The notes below the pieces were generated by a model. It worked only from the letters and a program-made list of their open reading frames with translations. It was not told the origin of the DNA and did no database searches. A stretch of DNA of 5,311 nucleotides from JBDIBB01 sp039812685. GTDB lineage: Bacteria > Acidobacteriota > Vicinamibacteria > Vicinamibacterales > JAFNAJ01. Shown piece by piece: positions 4,640 to 5,311 of this stretch (the stretch's first letter is position 1; each line of letters starts with the position of its first letter). Location: the NCBI GenBank assembly GCA_039812685.1, contig JBDIBB010000219.1:1-5311 (forward strand). Reading direction: 5' to 3'. The position numbers and the translations under genes were made by a program.

Positions 4640-5311
4640 CTTGAACAGCCGTTCGCTGGCGATCAACCCCCGCGTCGTCGCGTCAGCCCGCTGCCGCGCC
4701 CGCGCGATGCGCGCCGGCGCGTCCGGCTCCTTCAACAGGACGCTCACCTGCGCGCGCTTGAACAGCGCCATCGGATACTCCGGATGCGTTGACGGCACAC
4801 GGTCGAGCGCCACCCTGGCATCCTCCAACCGCCGCTCGGCCATGTACAGCACGCCCAGCTCGAGGTCGTGCGCGAAGGCGGCGCCCTGCGCCCGCCGCGC
4901 CTGCTCGAACGCCTCGAGCGCGATCGGCGTGCGGCCGACAGCCATCGCCAGCTCGCCGACCTTCACCAGATCGCCGGGCACCGGCTGCCGCAGCGCACTC
5001 ACCCGCTGCCACAACGACAGGGCGTCCTCGACGCGCCCCTGGCGCTCCCGCACGCGCGCCAGCGCCTCCACCGCCGGCAGCCGCTCGGGCGTCTCGGCGA
5101 CGATGCGCTCCAGCACGGGAGCCGATCGTGCCCAGTTGGGGCCGCGCTCGTGGTGCAGGGCGAGGTAGAGGGGCACGTCCTGTGACTGCGGCGCGACCTT
5201 GGCGGCCTTCGCGAAGGCAGCCTCGGCCTGCGGTGCCCGTCCCAGCATCGAATAGGACGTCGCCAGGCGCAGCATGGCGTCCAGGTTGTGGGGATCGTCG
5301 CGGAGGATCCG
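4637..5311 (-). CDS. TPR-repeat protein, C-terminal part (5' end beyond window)
   Basis: The frame is open from the right edge of the window to the TAA at 4637-4639, giving 224 residues. An internal ATG at 5275 is not the start, because residues encoded upstream of it (RILRDDPHNLDA) run smoothly into a TPR helix. About six TPR-like units follow, with first helices such as MLRLATSYSMLG, PAVEALARVRERQG, HDLELGVLYMAERR and PMALFKRAQVSVLL. The protein ends ASERLFK. There is no membrane segment or catalytic motif in the visible part. In Acidobacteriota such tails occur on larger proteins; the wording here (HPEYPMALFKRAQVSVLL, DATTR, ERLF) reminds me of TPR tails on sulfatase-like hydrolases, but that is recollection and the catalytic half is not in view. 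The gene is convergent with the receptor gene and does not share an operon with it. Confidence 0.85.
   Translation of the reverse strand, partial: RILRDDPHNLDAMLRLATSYSMLGRAPQAEAAFAKAAKVAPQSQDVPLYLALHHERGPNWARSAPVLERIVAETPERLPAVEALARVRERQGRVEDALSLWQRVSALRQPVPGDLVKVGELAMAVGRTPIALEAFEQARRAQGAAFAHDLELGVLYMAERRLEDARVALDRVPSTHPEYPMALFKRAQVSVLLKEPDAPARIARARQRADATTRGLIASERLFK

Noticed and set aside
4442..5185. Several plus-strand open frames opposite the TPR tail.
   Set aside because: They run through the hairpin and repeats and encode Arg/Ser-rich sequence without any family resemblance; the minus strand has regular TPR helices.
1..5311. tRNA, rRNA or a known riboswitch.
   Set aside because: I saw no T-loop GTTCRA signature in a cloverleaf context, no rRNA-conserved block and no recognisable aptamer core. 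A covariance scan would be needed to exclude rarer RNA classes.

Overview
The window reads as chromosomal DNA from a GC-rich member of the Acidobacteriota, most likely near the Vicinamibacteria. That placement is an inference. It rests on three things: an Oar-like TonB-dependent receptor with an N-terminal carboxypeptidase-regulatory-like domain (a family greatly expanded in these bacteria), a MerR-type helix-turn-helix fused to TPRs, and short gene-end repeats of a style I associate with that group. No rRNA or other phylogenetic marker is present to confirm it.

Layout. Bases 1-280 hold no gene but are dense in repeats: a 132-base imperfect palindrome starting at the window edge, then a six-unit heptamer array that stops just short of the next gene's stop codon. 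Bases 281-1135 (minus strand) encode a 284-residue MerR-HTH/TPR protein. Bases 1136-1442 are a divergent intergenic region. It contains a perfect TATAAT on the plus strand, a GC-rich hairpin leader, a perfect 13-base dyad, and a possible -10 box placed for a leaderless minus-strand transcript. Bases 1443-4370 (plus strand) encode a complete 975-residue outer-membrane TonB-dependent receptor with a signal peptide and a strong Shine-Dalgarno. Bases 4371-4636 lie between convergent genes and hold two strong hairpins, two more degenerate heptamer arrays, two copies of a 24-base repeat and a 13-base tandem duplication. Bases 4637-5311 (minus strand) are the C-terminal 224 residues of a TPR protein that continues beyond the window.

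How the parts may work together. The receptor would sit in the outer membrane and import or bind a substrate that the sequence does not reveal. The divergent MerR-TPR protein could control the shared intergenic region, but nothing here proves that link. The third gene, a TPR tail, is convergent and separately transcribed.

The genes belong to recognisable families. No clear new defence, mobile or biosynthetic system is visible. The least explained content is the repeats at gene ends: all three genes have a repeat or hairpin within a few bases of the stop codon, and in one case the repeat appears to contain the stop codon itself.
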